A stretch of DNA of 7,802 nucleotides, taken from positions 1 to 7,802 of the forward strand of contig JAJPIN010000222.1 of the NCBI GenBank assembly GCA_021324715.1, written 5' to 3'. The notes beneath the pieces were generated by a model. That model was not told the origin of the DNA and searched no databases. It worked only from the letters and a program-made list of their open reading frames with translations. This document shows positions 5,809 through 7,802 of this stretch, one piece after another. Source of the DNA: Nitrososphaeria archaeon. Its GTDB lineage: Archaea; Thermoproteota; Nitrososphaeria; Nitrososphaerales; Nitrososphaeraceae. Within the stretch, counting starts at the first letter, position 1. The number at the start of each line of letters is the position of its first letter. The position numbers and the translations under genes are program-made.

Positions 5809-6024
5809 TTGTCTAATTTTTGCCCTGAGTGTGGTGGGGAATTAAAGTTGGATGCGGCTACCAAAAATTTCATATGTAAAAGCTGCGGTCTTTTTGCTTC
5901 TAGGGAAAAAATAGATGAATTGAGAGATAAGACCTTTAGAGATGAAGGTAATGACCGGAAAAAATATCATGATGACTATCTCGATTGGTGGACGTCTTCT
6001 AAGAAAGATAAACAGAGAATGTAG
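5809..6024 (+). CDS. Small zinc-ribbon protein of unknown function
   Basis: This 71-residue protein has an N-terminal zinc ribbon with four cysteines in two CxxC knuckles: CPEC (5-8) and CKSC (23-26), the latter in FICKSCGLFAS, resembling TFIIB-type or RNA-polymerase-type ribbons. The rest is a highly charged helix-prone tail (about 32-71) ending DYLDWWTSSKKDKQRM, with no membrane segment or signal peptide. The start is TTG at 5809, chosen because a strong TATA-like box lies 26 nt upstream and the ribbon begins straight after it; no ATG or GTG fits. It is convergent with the Lrp/AsnC gene, 27 bp apart. A role in transcription or nucleic-acid binding is plausible from the ribbon, but no specific function can be assigned. 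Confidence 0.8.
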   Translation: MSNFCPECGGELKLDAATKNFICKSCGLFASREKIDELRDKTFRDEGNDRKKYHDDYLDWWTSSKKDKQRM

Positions 6025-6051
6025 AGAGAAAACTAAAGAACTATGACCCAG

Positions 6052-6531
6052 TTACAGGTCGTGGTCCATTATTGGTACCATATGATCTTCCTTTCTGGTA
6101 ATTAAGACTGTCATTAGTTCAGTCTCAATTATCCTAGGCAGTTTTCGTATCTTGTTAACCACTATATCACGCATTTCCTCCAAGTTTTTTGCTCTTATTT
6201 TTAAGAGAAGGTCAAATCTTCCGTGCATTTCATGAATTTCTAGAACTTCTTCTATGTTCGAAAGGCTAGTTGTTACTTCAGTCGCAGTCCCAGGTTCAAT
6301 GTTAATTCCCATAAATGCAAGGTGATCGTAACCAAGCTTGTTGTTATCCAAAGCTACGGTAAATTTTTTAATTATACCCGCGGCGAGTAGACGCCTCACC
6401 CTGATATGGACAGTGGCGTCAGATATTCCAATCTGTTTTGCAATTTCAACAAAAGGCAGAGAGGAGTCTTTATTCAAAATATTAATAATTTTGAGATTAA
6501 TTTCATCAATTACGTCGTGGCCGGCGGTCAA
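6052..6531 (-). CDS. Lrp/AsnC family transcriptional regulator
   Basis: This is a DNA-binding regulator of the leucine-responsive/asparagine family, which typically acts as dimers or octamers responding to amino acids. The N-terminal helix-turn-helix covers about residues 7-55: IDEINLKIINILNKDSS, then FVEIAKQIGISDATVHIRVRRLLAAGIIKKF, a classic AsnC-type wHTH. The RAM effector domain covers about 68-145, with EIHEMHGRFDLLLKIRA (98-114) carrying the family G-x-x-D signature. At 159 residues it is full length. The start is TTG at 6531; there is no in-frame ATG near the expected N-terminus. It is divergent from the tRNA-thiolation-type gene and convergent with the zinc-ribbon gene. Ligand and targets are unknown; autoregulation through the 6532-6667 region is usual for the family but is inference here. 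Confidence 0.93.
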   Translation of the reverse strand: MTAGHDVIDEINLKIINILNKDSSLPFVEIAKQIGISDATVHIRVRRLLAAGIIKKFTVALDNNKLGYDHLAFMGINIEPGTATEVTTSLSNIEEVLEIHEMHGRFDLLLKIRAKNLEEMRDIVVNKIRKLPRIIETELMTVLITRKEDHMVPIMDHDL

Positions 6532-6554
6532 ATCAAAAATTAATTTATAGTCAT

Positions 6555-6564
6555 ATACATAAAT
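6555..6564 (-). promoter_or_regulatory. TATA-like box for the Lrp/AsnC gene
   Basis: Read on the minus strand this is ATTTATGTAT, centred about 28 nt before the TTG at 6531, as for a leaderless transcript. A second box, CTATAAATTA (6541-6550 on the minus strand), looks better by sequence but lies too close to the TTG; if it is used, translation would need a start further downstream. Confidence 0.4.
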
Positions 6565-6630
6565 GCTTTTAGAAAAATTCTACCTAAATTGACTCTGTTT
6601 TTACGAGATTACGTTAGAAATGCTAAAAAC

Positions 6631-6638
6631 TATTAAAG
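6631..6638 (+). promoter_or_regulatory. TATA-like box for the tRNA-thiolation gene
   Basis: TATTAAAG is centred about 33 nt before the ATG at 6668, which would leave a leader of about 7 nt. It lies between the two candidate starts, so its use would exclude the 6620 start. Confidence 0.3.
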
Positions 6639-6667
6639 TTCAAGGTTCTCTGACAATATTTATCCAA

Positions 6668-7606
6668 ATGACAAAACTGTGCATAAAGTGCAAGAAAAAC
6701 AATGCCATTTACTTGAGAAAGTACTCTGGAGAATTAATGTGTAAAAAATGCTTCATTAGATCAGTTGAACATAAGGCAAAAAAAACCATATCAAAATTTT
6801 CCATGATTAGACATGCTGATAGGGTAGCAGTTGCAGTATCTGGGGGTAAAGACAGTCTTGTACTCTTAAATATACTAAAAAACGTTCTAGGCGAGGTAAA
6901 TTCGAGACTTATTGCCATTACAGTTGATGAGGGAATTAAGGGCTATCGTGATGAATCGTTAAGCATTGTAAGAAATTTTTGTTCAAGTATAGGAGTTGAA
7001 AACAGAGTGGTTAGTTATACGGATCTTTTTGGCCTATCAATGGATAAGGCTATGGAATCAAGACCTTCAGAGAAAATTTCATCGTGTTCTATGTGTGGTA
7101 CTTTTAGGAGAAGGGCTATTGATGTGCTTGCGGAATCTTGCGAAGCTAATGTTATTGCAACCGGGCATAATTTAGATGACTATATCCAAACTTTTCTCAT
7201 CAATTTATTTGCTGGCGATATTGAAAGGATCGGTTGGACTTACCCAGAACCAGTAGAATATGGAGCCAGTGGGTTGAAGAAAATTAAACCATTAATGGAG
7301 ATATACGAGAAAGAACTTGTAATATATGCGATTCAGATGAATATTCCATTTCAAGCAGAAGAATGCCCATATAAAGATGAGAGTATAAGAAGTGCATTCA
7401 GAAGCCATTTGAACAATCTTGAGAATATTCATCCGGGGATAAAATACAATGCCTACAATTCTATCTTAAAGATTGCAAAGAAGATAAAGTATACAAATGA
7501 TGTTATTAACCGTGAACATAGTAGATGTTCAGTTTGTAATAGAGAGTCCTCTGGGGATATCTGTTCAGTATGTCGCACCCTGAATATGTTGGTTAAGAAA
7601 ATTTAG
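6668..7606 (+). CDS. TtuA/Ncs6-family tRNA 2-thiouridine synthetase (PP-loop ATPase with two zinc ribbons)
   Basis: This enzyme adenylates a tRNA uridine and replaces its oxygen with sulfur, using a ubiquitin-like sulfur carrier; TtuA acts on U54 and Ncs6/NcsA on U34. Numbering from ATG 6668 (312 residues): N-terminal zinc ribbon Cys5, 8, 25, 28; PP-loop SGGKDS (58-63); SCSMCG (139-144) with Cys140 and Cys143, and Cys233 in EECPYKDE, matching the three [4Fe-4S] ligands of TtuA; GHNLDD (166-171); C-terminal zinc ribbon Cys287, 290, 299, 302. All key residues are intact. An upstream in-frame ATG at 6620 would add 16 residues (MLKTIKVQGSLTIFIQ). I prefer 6668 because homologues start within a few residues of the first zinc cysteine. 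TATA-like sequences exist for both: 6631-6638 for 6668, and 6583-6591 for 6620. Choosing between U34 and U54 needs phylogeny. Confidence 0.92.
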   Translation: MTKLCIKCKKNNAIYLRKYSGELMCKKCFIRSVEHKAKKTISKFSMIRHADRVAVAVSGGKDSLVLLNILKNVLGEVNSRLIAITVDEGIKGYRDESLSIVRNFCSSIGVENRVVSYTDLFGLSMDKAMESRPSEKISSCSMCGTFRRRAIDVLAESCEANVIATGHNLDDYIQTFLINLFAGDIERIGWTYPEPVEYGASGLKKIKPLMEIYEKELVIYAIQMNIPFQAEECPYKDESIRSAFRSHLNNLENIHPGIKYNAYNSILKIAKKIKYTNDVINREHSRCSVCNRESSGDICSVCRTLNMLVKKI

Positions 7607-7725
7607 AGCATTCTTTTGTGCAATCCCTTATTGTAATTTTAAATGGTAGCCACAAGAAATTACTTATTGATATATTCATAAAGTGAAAACACAAGCAATA
7701 ATTAGTTCTTATCAACTGGATAGAC

Positions 7726-7733
7726 AAATATAT
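7726..7733 (+). promoter_or_regulatory. TATA-like box for an RNA gene at the right edge
   Basis: AAATATAT lies about 26 nt before 7754-7757, where sequence composition changes abruptly from very AT-rich to GC-rich. No start codon with a sustained ORF follows, so the transcript is probably a non-coding RNA. Confidence 0.45.
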
Positions 7734-7753
7734 CTAATTTGTGTAATATTTTT

Positions 7754-7802
7754 GCGGTAGTAGGGAGGATTGGGGTGTTAGCCGTACCCCAAACCAGAAA
7801 TC
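7754..7802 (+). ncRNA. 5' end of a stable RNA, possibly SRP (7S) RNA; truncated by window edge
   Basis: From about 7754 the DNA becomes G-rich and forms one strong hairpin: GGATTGGGGT (7767-7776) with ACCCCAAACC (7786-7795), 9 bp with a single A-A mismatch and the nonamer loop GTTAGCCGT. Archaeal SRP RNA starts in a similar way, with a G-rich helix 1 strand, then helix 3 as GGGG-GUUnGGCGU-CCCC, then an AACC-GAAA segment; here AAACCAGAAATC follows. The usual UGU after helix 3 is not seen, which weakens the assignment. A TATA-like box at the correct distance supports transcription. The remaining ~250 nt needed to confirm SRP RNA (helix 8 with the GGAG/AGCAGC internal loop) are outside the window. 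Confidence 0.45.

Noticed and set aside
6045..6060. GACC/GGTC inverted repeat between the convergent zinc-ribbon and Lrp genes
   Set aside because: There are only 4 base pairs with an 8-nt loop and it overlaps the Lrp stop codon, which is too weak to call a terminator.
6338..6550. Plus-strand ORF of 70 codons opposite the Lrp/AsnC gene
   Set aside because: It is antisense to a gene with clear HTH and RAM domains, and its own translation shows no recognisable family.
6620..6667. 16-residue N-terminal extension of the PP-loop enzyme from ATG 6620
   Set aside because: Homologues begin close to the first zinc cysteine. It is not fully excluded, since a TATA-like sequence at 6583-6591 could serve it.
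6709..6918. Minus-strand ORF of 69 codons opposite the PP-loop gene
   Set aside because: It is the antisense shadow of the zinc-ribbon and PP-loop coding sequence.

Overview
The window looks like chromosomal DNA of an AT-rich archaeon, most likely a thaumarchaeote (Nitrososphaeria), perhaps Nitrosocosmicus-like; the lineage is inference. The evidence is a two-subunit aconitase X of the archaeal modified mevalonate pathway, an archaeal-type TtuA/Ncs6 PP-loop enzyme, an Lrp/AsnC regulator, an RNase P RNA, and genes that mostly lack Shine-Dalgarno sites. TATA-like boxes instead sit about 25-30 nt before their start codons, as in leaderless archaeal transcription.

Layout. 1-918 is the 3' two thirds of a cyclic amidohydrolase (dihydroorotase/allantoinase/hydantoinase superfamily) that runs in from the left. 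991-1980 is an OppF/DppF-type ABC ATPase with its own promoter. A strong hairpin at 2021-2047 separates it from a convergent DUF2024 gene (2116-2376, minus). That gene shares a 123-bp divergent promoter region with the aconitase X large subunit (2500-3660), which is followed closely by its small subunit (3671-4084). At 4107-4381 a reduced RNase P RNA can be folded by hand; its TATA box overlaps the stop codon of the preceding gene. 4387-4551 is structured DNA ending in two T-runs, followed by about 290 bp of very AT-rich spacer. Then come hemD (4843-5712), a small zinc-ribbon protein with a TTG start (5809-6024), a convergent Lrp/AsnC regulator (6052-6531, minus) and a divergent tRNA-thiolation-type PP-loop enzyme (6668-7606). 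The last ~50 bp look like the 5' end of a stable RNA, possibly SRP (7S) RNA, with its own TATA box.

How the genes relate. Most are single housekeeping units: isoprenoid lipid synthesis, tetrapyrrole synthesis, tRNA 5' maturation and tRNA thiolation. The left edge is the most accessory part. A cyclic amidohydrolase next to a peptide-type transporter ATPase suggests uptake and hydrolysis of a cyclic ureide, hydantoin or similar compound, but the rest of that cluster lies outside the window. I found no mobile elements, CRISPR arrays or phage genes. The least explained material is non-coding: the unusual P4 region of the RNase P RNA, the structured segment after it, and the RNA start at the right edge.
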